From assembly GCA_934725685.1 (NCBI GenBank), contig CAKVBX010000023.1, positions 1 through 27,461 on the forward strand: DNA of 27,461 nt, given 5' to 3'. Below, one piece after another: positions 6,805 to 16,288 of the stretch. Each line of letters starts with the position of its first letter. Position 1 is the stretch's first letter. The stretch is from an uncultured Bacilli bacterium (lineage in GTDB: Bacteria > Bacillota_I > Bacilli_A > RFN20 > CAG-288). Under the pieces are notes generated by a model. That model did not search any database. It saw only the letters and a list, made by a program, of their open reading frames with translations, and had not been told where the DNA came from. Made by a program: the position numbers and the translations under genes.

Positions 6805-8223
6805 ATGAAAAATGCAATGAAAAAATGGACGGCTTTCTTAGGCACAGGTCTTCTTGTCCTTCCGGGATGCGGAAAGACAAACGACAGAATTCAGATTTCT
6901 GTCGGTATGTGGCCGGCATCTCAGCTGACTCAGGATATCAACATGTTCAAGCAGTGGAAGGAACGCTTCGAAACGGATTATCCGCAGTATGAGATCGTCC
7001 CCAACAACTACGAATATTCTGTCGCCTCTGTTCAGGCAAAGGCCCAGGCCCACAAGCTTCCGACGATTTTCCAGACCTGGTTCACGGAACCGACGATGCT
7101 TGTCTCCAAAGGCTACATCAAGGACATCACTTCTCAGCTGAATGAACTTGGCTGGCTTGATAAGATGGATGAATCCATGAAGGCAGCCCTCACTTTCGAC
7201 AACAAGACCTATGGTGTCCCGAGAGACGGATATGGTCTCGGTCTCCTTCTTAACACCAGACTTCTCGGAGAGGCCGGTCTTCTTCCGTCCTACAAGGATG
7301 CTTCCGGAAAAACAAGATACAGCATCTATAATGAGGACGGCACCCCTGCCTATCCGACCACGTTTGCACAGATTGAGGAATTCTCCGAGGAAATCACTTC
7401 CACTTCCGATACCAAGGGAATTCTTATCCTTTCTACCAATAAGAACGGCGGATGGCAGTTCTCCAATATGGCCTGGAACTTTGGTGCCACTTTACAGAAG
7501 AAAGACGACAGCGGAAAATGGGTTGCCACTCTCGATGACGATGGTGCCGTCGAAGCACTGGAATGGATCCGTGAGATGAAGCAGAACGGCTACCTCATCG
7601 AATCCACCTCGGTCAATTATTCCGATTGGTCTTCCTCCATCGGCGAGAAAGTCGCCATGGCCTTTGTCGGCAGCGATGTCATCAAGCTCGCAACGACGAC
7701 CGGCGGTGTCGATAAGGACGACATCGCTTTTGTTCCGATGCCGAAGGGCCCGCACGGCGATCAGTATTCTCTGTTTGGCGGAACTCCGTTTGTCGTCTCC
7801 AGCGATGCCACGGATGAACAGGCCATCGGTGCACTTCGCTTCCTCGAATACATGGGAAGAAGCCCGGAGATTTCCGAAAACGCCATCAAGGCGATGGACG
7901 AGGGCTTCCAGGTATCTCAGAATAAGGGAGAGCCAATCATTGAATCCATCCGTCCTTGGATCAATAGTGAATACAAATCGAAAGTTCAGGAACTCGACAA
8001 TAAGTACATCAATGTCAACAAGGATAACTATAAGGACTTCTTCAATACCATTGATACGATCCGTCACGCGGAAGTCCCTTATTATGCTCAGGAAATGTAT
8101 ACGGCCCTAGACCTTTGCATTTCGGAAGTCCTGACCAAACCGGATACGGCAAACAGCAAGAACCTTCTCAGCAGCGCCAATGCGAAGTTCAATGAAAACT
8201 ATATGTCGAAAGTGAATGCCTGA
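6805..8223 (+). CDS. Sugar ABC transporter solute-binding lipoprotein
   Basis: The 472-residue product has a lipoprotein signal peptide with Cys22 in LPGC, then the family 1 extracellular solute-binding fold typical of CUT1 oligosaccharide importers (for example YGVPRDGYGLGLLLN, the hinge region, and GGTPFVVSSDA near the C-terminus). It would capture oligosaccharides outside the membrane and hand them to the permeases encoded next. AGGAGG at 6788-6793 precedes the ATG by 11 nt. It is the first gene of the operon, 3 nt before the first permease gene. The many Trp, Tyr and Asn residues fit a carbohydrate ligand, but the sequence does not name the sugar. Confidence 0.92.
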   Translation: MKNAMKKWTAFLGTGLLVLPGCGKTNDRIQISVGMWPASQLTQDINMFKQWKERFETDYPQYEIVPNNYEYSVASVQAKAQAHKLPTIFQTWFTEPTMLVSKGYIKDITSQLNELGWLDKMDESMKAALTFDNKTYGVPRDGYGLGLLLNTRLLGEAGLLPSYKDASGKTRYSIYNEDGTPAYPTTFAQIEEFSEEITSTSDTKGILILSTNKNGGWQFSNMAWNFGATLQKKDDSGKWVATLDDDGAVEALEWIREMKQNGYLIESTSVNYSDWSSSIGEKVAMAFVGSDVIKLATTTGGVDKDDIAFVPMPKGPHGDQYSLFGGTPFVVSSDATDEQAIGALRFLEYMGRSPEISENAIKAMDEGFQVSQNKGEPIIESIRPWINSEYKSKVQELDNKYINVNKDNYKDFFNTIDTIRHAEVPYYAQEMYTALDLCISEVLTKPDTANSKNLLSSANAKFNENYMSKVNA

Positions 8224-8226
8224 TTT

Positions 8227-9180
8227 ATGGTCACACTTGAAAATCTGTCTTCCGGGAAGATAAAACGGGAAGAGACCGCGACGGAGAATAAGAAACGCCG
8301 CTTTGCCATCACCAAGAAGGACCTTTCCGGATGGGCAATCTTGCTCCCTTCCCTTGTCCTGTTCTCCTTCTTCATCTGGGGACCGCTCATCATGAACGTC
8401 ATCCTCTCGTTCTTCGACGGCTTTGATTTGAAGGAATTCCGCGGCTTTGAAAACTATGTCACCATTTTCAAGGATGAGACGTTCCTCGCTGCTTTCCGCA
8501 ATACCTTCCTCTATATCTTCTGGTCCTTAGTCATCGGTTTCCTAGTCCCAATCATCCTCGGCATCATGCTTTCGGAAGTCCGCCACTGCAAGGCACTCTT
8601 CCGAATCGGCCTTTATCTTCCCTGTGTCATCTCCGGTGTCGCAGCCTGTTACCTGTTCAAGGAACTCTATAATCCGGAACCCTATTCAGTTCTCAATACG
8701 ATCCTGAAAGGGATGGGTCTCGCCCCTTCCAGGTTCACCTCCGATCCGAAGATTGCCATTCCGCTCATTGTGGTTGCGATGACGTGGAGAGGCGCCGGCA
8801 GTACCGTCCTCATTTATCTCTCTGCCATTCAGACCATCGATACCAATCAGTTCGAAGCGGTGAGACTCGACGGCGGCGGATTCGTAAGCCGTCTCAACCA
8901 TGTCGTTCTTTCTCACCTCAAGCCGACCATCTCTACCCTCTTCATCATGCAGGTCATCTCTGTCTTTCAGGTCTTCTATGAGCCGATGATCATCACTAGC
9001 ACCAATACGCCGTCGACGGTCTCTCTTATGCTGAAATCCTATACTTATGCCTTTGAGGATGGAAAACCGGAACTCGGTGCCGCTGTCGGCGTCATCCTTT
9101 CCCTCATCATTCTGTTCTTTACAGGAATCTATTTCCTCGTGCAGTGGAAATTCGATAACGGAAAGAGGAAAGCAAGATGA
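8227..9180 (+). CDS. CUT1 sugar ABC transporter permease (MalF/LplB-like)
   Basis: The 317-residue membrane protein has a charged cytoplasmic N-terminus (about 1-33) and about six membrane segments starting with GWAILLPSLVLFSFFIWGPL. The EAA loop that docks on the ATPase begins at Glu210 (EAVRLDGGG). It forms the transmembrane channel with the next permease. The ATG follows the stop of the binding-protein gene by 3 nt and has no clear Shine-Dalgarno, so translation probably restarts from the upstream gene. The gene ends in an ATGA overlap with the second permease. Confidence 0.92.
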   Translation: MVTLENLSSGKIKREETATENKKRRFAITKKDLSGWAILLPSLVLFSFFIWGPLIMNVILSFFDGFDLKEFRGFENYVTIFKDETFLAAFRNTFLYIFWSLVIGFLVPIILGIMLSEVRHCKALFRIGLYLPCVISGVAACYLFKELYNPEPYSVLNTILKGMGLAPSRFTSDPKIAIPLIVVAMTWRGAGSTVLIYLSAIQTIDTNQFEAVRLDGGGFVSRLNHVVLSHLKPTISTLFIMQVISVFQVFYEPMIITSTNTPSTVSLMLKSYTYAFEDGKPELGAAVGVILSLIILFFTGIYFLVQWKFDNGKRKAR

Positions 9181-10088
9181 AAAAGAATGCAGTGAGAACG
9201 CTCCATAAAAAGGAGCAGAATACCCTGTTCAACTTCCAGGATTTCAAGAAGCATCGCTATCGTTTCCTTTATTTCGTCTTCATCTTTGTCCTCGTCGCTT
9301 TTTTACTTACGGCCATCGTTCCGATTCTCTGGCTCCTTGTCACTTCTTTCAAGACAGTAAGCGAAATCAACTCGACGACCTATCATTTCTTCCCCAAGGA
9401 ATTCCACATCAGTAAACTTTTCGATGTCTGGCAGAAAGCCAACTTCGGCCGTTACTTCCTCAACTCCATCATCGTCGGTCTCGGTGCGAGTGTCTGTGCC
9501 GTTCTCTTCAATGGACTGATGGCATATGGTGTCAACATCGTCAAACCCAAGGGGCATAAAGTGATCCATATTATGATCATGATTTCGTATATGATTCCAG
9601 CTGTCACCGGCATCATTCCGATTTTCACTTGGCTCAGCAATCTTGGCTTCACCAACGGATATCTTCCCTATGTCGCCTTGATGCTCATCTTCGGTGCGAA
9701 TGCCTTCTACTATGTCAATTTCCGGAACTATTTCCTTTCCATCCCGAAGTCCCTCTTCGAAGCGGCTAGGATGGATGGTTGTTCCGATTTCAAGATTTTC
9801 TTTAAAGTCGTTCTGCCGCTCTCAAAGCCAATTATCGGTGTTGTCTCTATCTTTGCCCTGACTGCTTCCTGGTCTGATTTCCTTCTTCCTTATCTGCTTT
9901 TGCAGGATTCCGATCTCTATACTGTCATGGTCGAGATTTTCCAGATTCAGTCGACCATCGGCAACGGATTCACCACCGATGAATTCCTGATGCTGTTAGT
10001 CATTTCCATCATTCCGCAGCTTATCATCTTCTTCCTCTTCCAAAAACAGATCACCAATTCCACTGCAACCAGTGGTATCAAGGAGTAA
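9177..10088 (+). CDS. CUT1 sugar ABC transporter permease (MalG-like)
   Basis: The 303-residue product has a basic cytoplasmic leader (1-35), six predicted membrane segments and an EAA loop starting at Glu195 (EAARMDGCSDFKIFFKVVLP), the pattern of MalG-type permeases. It pairs with the preceding permease. Its start overlaps that gene's stop by 4 nt (ATGA), ensuring equal synthesis. Its stop codon lies 4 nt before the next ATG, and its end contains the ribosome site of the first GH65 gene. Confidence 0.92.
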   Translation: MKKNAVRTLHKKEQNTLFNFQDFKKHRYRFLYFVFIFVLVAFLLTAIVPILWLLVTSFKTVSEINSTTYHFFPKEFHISKLFDVWQKANFGRYFLNSIIVGLGASVCAVLFNGLMAYGVNIVKPKGHKVIHIMIMISYMIPAVTGIIPIFTWLSNLGFTNGYLPYVALMLIFGANAFYYVNFRNYFLSIPKSLFEAARMDGCSDFKIFFKVVLPLSKPIIGVVSIFALTASWSDFLLPYLLLQDSDLYTVMVEIFQIQSTIGNGFTTDEFLMLLVISIIPQLIIFFLFQKQITNSTATSGIKE

Positions 10089-10092
10089 CAAT

Positions 10093-12372
10093 ATGAATAA
10101 ATTCCCGATTTCTTATTTGGATGTTCTTCCCTATGGTATCCGAGAGACCGGATTCCATGAGGAGAGAAAACAGGTGAGTGAATCCCTGTTCTCTTTAAGC
10201 AACGAATATATGGGTATCCGTGGCATGATGGACGAAGGCGGAACTTTCGACCATACGTTGCGCGGTGTCTATTTCAACGGTATCTATGACTATGCCAAGG
10301 AAGATACGCCTTCTGCGTATCTCGGTATCGTCAAGAGAACCCACTTCATGATCAACTCCGTCGATTGGGTCAGTTTCTCCCTCGATATCAACGGCCATCA
10401 TCTTGATCTGGGGAAGGAAAAGGTGGAGGAGTTTGTCCGCAGCCTGGACTTCTTAAGCGGAGAGATGGTCCGCACCTTTGTCTGGGTTCTCGATGAGAAG
10501 ACGAAAGTCCGTCTCACCTTCTCCCGCTTCCTTTCGATGACTGCTCCCCATATCTCCTTCCAGAAAGTCAGCATGGAGAATCTCAGTGAGAGCATCCTTT
10601 CCGTCAAGGTCCGGTTCGGCCTTGACAACAATGTCATCCATTGGGGTAAGGATTGCTACTGGAACCGCGGTAGCGAGATAATCTATCAGCCGGAGGATGT
10701 CGCTCTTTATGCAAACACCCTCACTTCTCATCAGAAACTCTTTGCAAGAAACATTCTTTTCGTTCCAGAGGACATCGATCTTGTTTCGGAAACGAAAATG
10801 ATGGCTGTCTATCAGTCCGCGGAATTCACGCTTGCTCCGAAGGAGACGAAGAAGTTTGAGAAAGGATGTACGTTTGAAATCGACAAGAGGGGTGAGAAGA
10901 CGGTCGATGACCTCGTCCGGGAATCCGAAGAGAATGTCTCTCTCATTCGGAAGAACGGATATGAGGGCATGCTCGAAGAGAACAGAGTCTTCTGGAAAGA
11001 TTTCTTCGATAAGAACGATATTGTCATCGACGGAGATGAGAAGGATCAGCAGGGAATCCGGTTTTCCCTTTTCCAGCTCACCAGCGCCTATCACGGCTAT
11101 CAGCCGGATGACAACATCGGTGCCAAAGGTCTCACCGGAGAAGCGTACTCCGGCCATGCCTTTTGGGATTCGGAAACGTATTGTCTGCCCTTCTATCTTC
11201 TTACGGACATCAAGGCGGCGAAGGACTTGCTCCTTTACCGTTACAACACGTTGGGAAAGGCGAAGGAGAGAGCGAAGATGCTCGACTGCTCCGGTGCCTG
11301 CTATCCGATTGCGACTCTCAACGGAGAAGAAGGGTGCAACCTTTGGCAGCATGCTTCCCTTCAGTTCCAGCCTTCCACCGGCGTCGCCTATGCGATTTAT
11401 CACTACTATACCTTAACCCACGATGCGGATTTCATCCGCCATTATGGTCTGGAGATGCTTTTGGAAGTGTCCCACTTCCTTCTTGACCGCGGTCAGTACA
11501 ATCAGGACAGAAGCCGCTTCGGTTATTATGCGGTCATGGGTCCGGATGAATTCAAGATGATGGTCAACAACAATGCCTATACCAACTTCATGGCAAAGAT
11601 GACCTTCGCTTTCACATTAGAGATGGAAAAGCAGTTCGGTGACGAAGCACTTCTTAAGAAGTGCGGCCTGGATGCTTCGTTCTTCGACCGCATCCAAGAG
11701 GCGATGGAAAAGATGTATATTCCCTATGATGAGAAGACCGGACTCTTCGAGCAGAATGATGGATTCTTCTCTCTTCCCCATATCGACATCAATTCCATTC
11801 CGAACACGGACTTCCCGCTTTATTCCCATTGGTCCTACGACCGTATCTATCGCTATGACATGATCAAACAGCCGGATGTCCTGATGTTCCTTTTCCTCTA
11901 TTCCCATCTTTTCACGAAGGAACAGAAGGAAAAGAATTACGACTATTACGAGCCTCGCTGCATCCATGAATCCTCCCTTTCTCCGAGTATTCACTCTATC
12001 TTTGCCGCCGAGCTTGGAAAGAAGAAGGAAGCGTCCTCGTTCTTCTCCTATGCGACCCGTCTCGATCTTGATGACTACAACAGAAACACCTGCGAAGGCA
12101 TCCATATGACTTCCCTTGCCGCTAGTTTCATGAATATCGTCTATGGTTTCGGTGGGCTCAGGACCGACGGAGAAGTAATCCGCATCGCCCCGTCTCTTCC
12201 GGAACACTGGAATTCCTATTCGTTCCGTTTCCATTATCAGAGCATTTCCGTCAAGGTTCAGGTGAACCATGAAGACTTCGTCATCGAAACGGACGGAGAA
12301 ATCCCGATGGAGGTCTACGGCGAAAAGAAGACACTGAACGGAAGAAACACCTTCCCTCTCATGGACTTATGA
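10093..12372 (+). CDS. GH65 disaccharide phosphorylase, first copy
   Basis: This 759-residue cytoplasmic enzyme belongs to GH65, which cleaves alpha-linked glucosides with phosphate and inversion to give beta-glucose-1-phosphate. Visible landmarks are HAFWDSETYCLPFYLL (356-370), the general-acid motif VMGPDEFKMMVNNNAYTN with Glu486, KQPDVLMFLFLY, and the phosphate-site motif HESSLSPSIHSI. The residue two after the acid, usually His (compare DEYH in the next gene), is Lys488, so the acceptor may be unusual. Members act on maltose, trehalose, kojibiose, nigerose and others; I cannot choose. The ATG at 10093 is preferred over an in-frame GTG at 10072 because AAGGAG lies 7 nt upstream. It ends in an ATGA overlap with the second GH65 gene. 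Confidence 0.92.
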   Translation: MNKFPISYLDVLPYGIRETGFHEERKQVSESLFSLSNEYMGIRGMMDEGGTFDHTLRGVYFNGIYDYAKEDTPSAYLGIVKRTHFMINSVDWVSFSLDINGHHLDLGKEKVEEFVRSLDFLSGEMVRTFVWVLDEKTKVRLTFSRFLSMTAPHISFQKVSMENLSESILSVKVRFGLDNNVIHWGKDCYWNRGSEIIYQPEDVALYANTLTSHQKLFARNILFVPEDIDLVSETKMMAVYQSAEFTLAPKETKKFEKGCTFEIDKRGEKTVDDLVRESEENVSLIRKNGYEGMLEENRVFWKDFFDKNDIVIDGDEKDQQGIRFSLFQLTSAYHGYQPDDNIGAKGLTGEAYSGHAFWDSETYCLPFYLLTDIKAAKDLLLYRYNTLGKAKERAKMLDCSGACYPIATLNGEEGCNLWQHASLQFQPSTGVAYAIYHYYTLTHDADFIRHYGLEMLLEVSHFLLDRGQYNQDRSRFGYYAVMGPDEFKMMVNNNAYTNFMAKMTFAFTLEMEKQFGDEALLKKCGLDASFFDRIQEAMEKMYIPYDEKTGLFEQNDGFFSLPHIDINSIPNTDFPLYSHWSYDRIYRYDMIKQPDVLMFLFLYSHLFTKEQKEKNYDYYEPRCIHESSLSPSIHSIFAAELGKKKEASSFFSYATRLDLDDYNRNTCEGIHMTSLAASFMNIVYGFGGLRTDGEVIRIAPSLPEHWNSYSFRFHYQSISVKVQVNHEDFVIETDGEIPMEVYGEKKTLNGRNTFPLMDL

Positions 12373-14468
12373 TCACATTCAAGAGAATCTACCGCGGAGG
12401 AAAGGAGGCACTCAACTGTGCCACCCGGTTCTCTGTCGGCAATGGACATATCGGTTATCGCGGCACCCTGGAAGAAGAGGAGAAGACCGGTCTTCCCTGC
12501 TTTTCCATGGTTGGCTTTTACGATCAGTATCAGGATAAGTGGAGAGAACCGGTTGCCTATCCCAATCCCTTCACGTTTGCTTTGACTTATCAGGGGAGAA
12601 AGGTTACCTTTCAGAAGACAACGCAGACCCTCGATTTAGAAAAAGGGGTCTACTATCGTCATTCTGTTTCCGCTAACGGCATTCTCAGAACGGAGCGCTT
12701 TGCTTCTAGGGTAAGAGAAAAACTCATCGCCGAAAAGATTTCTTTTCAGGCGAAGAAGGAAGGAACGTATACCTTTGTTTTCGGAATGGCAGAAAAGGTC
12801 ACCGATATCAACGGCCCGCATTTCAAGGAGATGAAGTTTGCTAATGAGGCCGGAATGATTTCATTCCACGGCATCACCAACGAAGAGAAAACAGCGGATG
12901 AATTTCTGAAAATCACTCCTTCTGGAACAAAATATAATGACAGAACGAATGTCTATTGTATTTCGATAAAAAAAGGAGAAACCATTTCCTTTGAACTTCT
13001 ATGCTATGTTTATTCGTCCTTCTTCGGGGAGGTTCCTGATGAAAAGGAAAACAATGAGGTCTTCTCCCTCTCGTATGAAACGTTGAAGGAAGAGCATGAG
13101 AAAGCCTTCAAGGAACGCTTCTCTTTGGCCAGAATCGAAATCGACGGAGACAGTCAGATGCAGACGGCACTGGATTACTGCAACTACCTTCTTGTCTCCC
13201 ATGCCTCAACCTACTGCACTTCCATCTCTGCGAGAGGTTTCTCCGGGCAGACCTACAAAGGCGCTGCCTTCTGGGACAGCGAAATCTTCTTGCTTCCCTA
13301 TTATCTCTTCTATGATAGAGACGAAGCGAGAAATCTGATTCTTTATCGCATCCACGGACTTAAAGGCGCCAAAGAGAAGGCGGCACGTTTCCATACGGAA
13401 GGTGCCTTCTATGCCTGGGAAAGCCAGGAAGACGGAAGGGAAGCCTGTACGATGTATTCTGTCACCGATCCCAAGACCGGGAAAGGAATCCGTACCTATT
13501 TCATCGATAAGCAAATCCATATCTCTTCCGATGTCGCCATCGCTTTCGACCAGTATATGAAACGCTATCCGGAGAAGCAGTTGCTTCTCGATGGCGGGCT
13601 GGAGATGCTTTACGAAATCGCACATTTCTATACTTCCTATGCGGTCAAGGATAATGATGGAGTCTATCATCTTCGTGATGTCATCGGACCCGACGAATAT
13701 CATGAGAGAGTGGATGATAACGCCTTTACGGATTATCAGGCGAAGATGGCAGTCGAAATCTTCTTCTCCTATCTTTCCATGCTGAGCAAAGAGGAAATCG
13801 AAGCTCTTCCGTTCTATTCTTCCATGAAGAAGCATCTCGCCGAAATTCAGGACTTCCGGGATAACCTCTTCCTTCCTGTTCCCGATAAAGACGGAATCAT
13901 CGAACAGTTCGATGGTTATCTGAAACTGGAGGACTGCACCATCGAGGATGTGAGAAAGAGACTGACTTCCGCCAATCAGTATTGGGGCGGAAAAGAAGGA
14001 CCGGCTTCGAAGACGAGAGTCATAAAGCAGGCTGATGTCGTATCTCTTCTTGCTCTCCATCCGGAATTCTTCCCGATGGAGATTCAAAAAAAGAATTATG
14101 ATTTCTATAAAGCCTATACGGAGCATGGAAGTTCGCTTTCTGCCTCTATGCATGCTCTTACTGCCTTCCGGCTTGGAGAAAGAGAAGAAGCCTACCGCTT
14201 TATGAAAAAATCCTCCCTTACGGATATCTCCGGAAAGAACAAGGAATATGCCGGCGGTATCTATATCGGAGGTCTCCACATGGCGGCAGCCGGAGGCGCC
14301 TATCTCTCCTTCCTTTACGGGATGATGGGATATGACGGCGTGAGCTATCATCCACATCTCCATAAAGGCATCAGAGCGGTGCGATGGAATGAAGTGAGAG
14401 AAGACGGGGTCTATACCCTGACGATGAAAGATGATGAGCTGACAGAAAAAAGGAGGATGACAAAATGA
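12369..14468 (+). CDS. GH65 disaccharide phosphorylase, second copy
   Basis: The 699-residue product is a second, clearly different GH65 enzyme. It has FSVGNGHIGYRG near the N-terminus, GAAFWDSEIFLLPYYLF (298-314), the catalytic motif VIGPDEYHERVDDNAFTD with Glu443, KQADVVSLL, and HGSSLSASMHAL for phosphate binding. VIGPDEYH with His445 is the form I associate with kojibiose/nigerose/trehalose-type members. The usual NNAFTN is DNAFTD here. Two phosphorylases side by side suggest that two linkages or chain lengths from one polymer are handled. The product, beta-glucose-1-phosphate, is the substrate of the PGM encoded next. ATGA overlaps link it to both neighbours. Confidence 0.92.
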   Translation: MITFKRIYRGGKEALNCATRFSVGNGHIGYRGTLEEEEKTGLPCFSMVGFYDQYQDKWREPVAYPNPFTFALTYQGRKVTFQKTTQTLDLEKGVYYRHSVSANGILRTERFASRVREKLIAEKISFQAKKEGTYTFVFGMAEKVTDINGPHFKEMKFANEAGMISFHGITNEEKTADEFLKITPSGTKYNDRTNVYCISIKKGETISFELLCYVYSSFFGEVPDEKENNEVFSLSYETLKEEHEKAFKERFSLARIEIDGDSQMQTALDYCNYLLVSHASTYCTSISARGFSGQTYKGAAFWDSEIFLLPYYLFYDRDEARNLILYRIHGLKGAKEKAARFHTEGAFYAWESQEDGREACTMYSVTDPKTGKGIRTYFIDKQIHISSDVAIAFDQYMKRYPEKQLLLDGGLEMLYEIAHFYTSYAVKDNDGVYHLRDVIGPDEYHERVDDNAFTDYQAKMAVEIFFSYLSMLSKEEIEALPFYSSMKKHLAEIQDFRDNLFLPVPDKDGIIEQFDGYLKLEDCTIEDVRKRLTSANQYWGGKEGPASKTRVIKQADVVSLLALHPEFFPMEIQKKNYDFYKAYTEHGSSLSASMHALTAFRLGEREEAYRFMKKSSLTDISGKNKEYAGGIYIGGLHMAAAGGAYLSFLYGMMGYDGVSYHPHLHKGIRAVRWNEVREDGVYTLTMKDDELTEKRRMTK

Positions 14469-16288
14469 TCAGAGGATTGATATTTGACCTTGACGGAGTC
14501 TTAGTCTTCACGGATAAGCTCCATTACCAGGCTTGGAAACAGATGGCCGATGATGAAGGCATCTATTTTGATGAGGAAATCAACAACCGTCTTCGCGGCG
14601 TCTCCAGAATGGCTTCCTTGGAAATCATTTTAGAGCGTGCCACCAAACAGTATACTGAGGAAGAGAAGCTTGCCTTGGCGGAGAAGAAAAACGGCATCTA
14701 TGTTTCTTTGATTGAAAAGTTGACTCCTGAAGACGTCTCGGAAGAGACGAGAACCACCCTTAAGACGTTGCACGAAAATGGGGTAAAGCTTGCCATCGGC
14801 TCCTCCTCGAAGAATACAAGGCTTATCCTTCAGAAAGTCGGACTGACAGATTATTTCGATGCCATCAGTGACGGCATCGGACTCGTCCATCCGAAACCGA
14901 ATCCGGAAGTCTTCCTCAAGGCGGCCAAGATGCTCTCCTTACAGCCCTATCAGTGCGCCGTCATCGAGGATGCCAAGGCCGGCATCGATGCCGCAAACCG
15001 CGGCAACTTCACCTCGATTGCCTATCGGGGAGAAGCGTACGGCTATAACAGAGCCGATTATCGCATTCAGTCCCTTTCCGAACTTGTGAAGCTCGCAGAG
15101 AAGGGAATCGTCTTCTTCCATGTCTGTAAGGAATACACCAAGGGAACCAAGGCGGTCGATGACTTCACCATGGAAGCCGACGACCGGGAATTCCTTGTTT
15201 TCGTCGGTCCTTCCGGATGCGGAAAATCCACGACGCTCCGTATGATTGCCGGACTTGAGGAAATCTCCTCCGGTGACATCTATATCAACGGTAAACGGAT
15301 CAATGACGAGGAACCCAAAGACAGAAATCTCGCCATGGTTTTCCAGAATTATGCCCTATATCCGCAGATGACCGTCTTCAAGAATATCGCTTTCCCGCTC
15401 AAGAACTATAAGTTCCACCGGGATACGCCGTTTGTCCGGGAAAAGACCGGAAAGAAATTCCGTGATGCCATGTTCTCCTTCTATGACAAGGTCTTCTACA
15501 GCCATTATCTCAAGAGCCATTATTCCAAGGCCGAAATCAAGGAACGGGTCGAGAACATTGCAGAAATTTTAGGACTCACTCCTTATCTTAAGCGTTATCC
15601 GAGCGAACTTTCCGGCGGCCAGAAGCAGCGCGTCGCCTTAGGAAGAGCGCTTATCAGAAAACCGGAAGTCTTCCTTCTTGATGAGCCGCTCTCCAATCTC
15701 GATGCCAAAATGAGAACGCAGATGAGAACCGAAATTACCAAGCTTCACAACCAAATCAAGACTACCTTTGTCTATGTCACACACGACCAGGTGGAAGCGA
15801 TGACGATGGGGACGAAGATTGTCTGCATGAAGGATGGTAAGATCCAGCAGATCGGTACGCCGGATGAAATCTACGATCATCCGAAGAATAAGTTTGTCGC
15901 CGGTTTCATCGGCACACCTCAGATGAATTTTCTCCCCTGTGAAATCCAGGAGGAAGGCGGAAATGTCAAGGTGAATTGTCTCGGTACCGAGACATTGATT
16001 CCGATGACTGATTTCCAATTCTTCAAGGCGGGGAATGCCGTGCTTGGCATCCGTCCGAATGCCTGTGAACTCAGAGAGGAGAACGCCCTCACGGCGACCC
16101 TGACTCTGAAAGAGGACCTCGGCGATGAGACGATTCTCTATCTTCATCTCGAAGGACTGGAGCAGGATTTTGTCCTCTCCGTTGAGAAGGGTTATCCTAA
16201 GGAAATCGGCGAGACCGTTCGCTTCGGTTTTAAGGCGGGAAGTCTCCATCTCTTCGATGAGGCGACGGAGGAAAGCCTTCTTTCATGA
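14465..16288 (+). CDS. Beta-phosphoglucomutase fused to sugar importer ATPase
   Basis: This 607-residue protein joins two enzymes. Residues 1 to about 213 are a complete HAD-type beta-phosphoglucomutase: nucleophile Asp8 and acid/base Asp10 in FDLDGVLVFTD, His20, Arg48, SSSKN (113-117), Lys144 and E168-D169, matching the Lactococcus enzyme almost residue for residue. From about 215 on it is a MsmK/UgpC/MalK-type ATPase: Walker A GPSGCGKST (248-256), Q294, signature LSGGQ (382-386), Walker B ending DEP (406-408), His440, and a C-terminal TOBE-like region. The helical domain carries about 35 extra residues (roughly 316-355). No internal start with a ribosome site precedes the ATPase half. ATGA overlaps bind it to both neighbours. 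It would energise import and convert beta-glucose-1-phosphate to glucose-6-phosphate at the membrane. Confidence 0.95.
   Translation: MIRGLIFDLDGVLVFTDKLHYQAWKQMADDEGIYFDEEINNRLRGVSRMASLEIILERATKQYTEEEKLALAEKKNGIYVSLIEKLTPEDVSEETRTTLKTLHENGVKLAIGSSSKNTRLILQKVGLTDYFDAISDGIGLVHPKPNPEVFLKAAKMLSLQPYQCAVIEDAKAGIDAANRGNFTSIAYRGEAYGYNRADYRIQSLSELVKLAEKGIVFFHVCKEYTKGTKAVDDFTMEADDREFLVFVGPSGCGKSTTLRMIAGLEEISSGDIYINGKRINDEEPKDRNLAMVFQNYALYPQMTVFKNIAFPLKNYKFHRDTPFVREKTGKKFRDAMFSFYDKVFYSHYLKSHYSKAEIKERVENIAEILGLTPYLKRYPSELSGGQKQRVALGRALIRKPEVFLLDEPLSNLDAKMRTQMRTEITKLHNQIKTTFVYVTHDQVEAMTMGTKIVCMKDGKIQQIGTPDEIYDHPKNKFVAGFIGTPQMNFLPCEIQEEGGNVKVNCLGTETLIPMTDFQFFKAGNAVLGIRPNACELREENALTATLTLKEDLGDETILYLHLEGLEQDFVLSVEKGYPKEIGETVRFGFKAGSLHLFDEATEESLLS

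Noticed and set aside
10072..10092. GTG start for the first GH65 gene
   Set aside because: It lies inside the end of the permease gene and before the AAGGAG that clearly serves ATG 10093.
8221..16288. Possible recoding of TGA, given the Mollicutes-like flavour of some genes
   Set aside because: TGA closes most operon genes in exact ATGA overlaps and conserved tryptophans use TGG, so the standard code applies.
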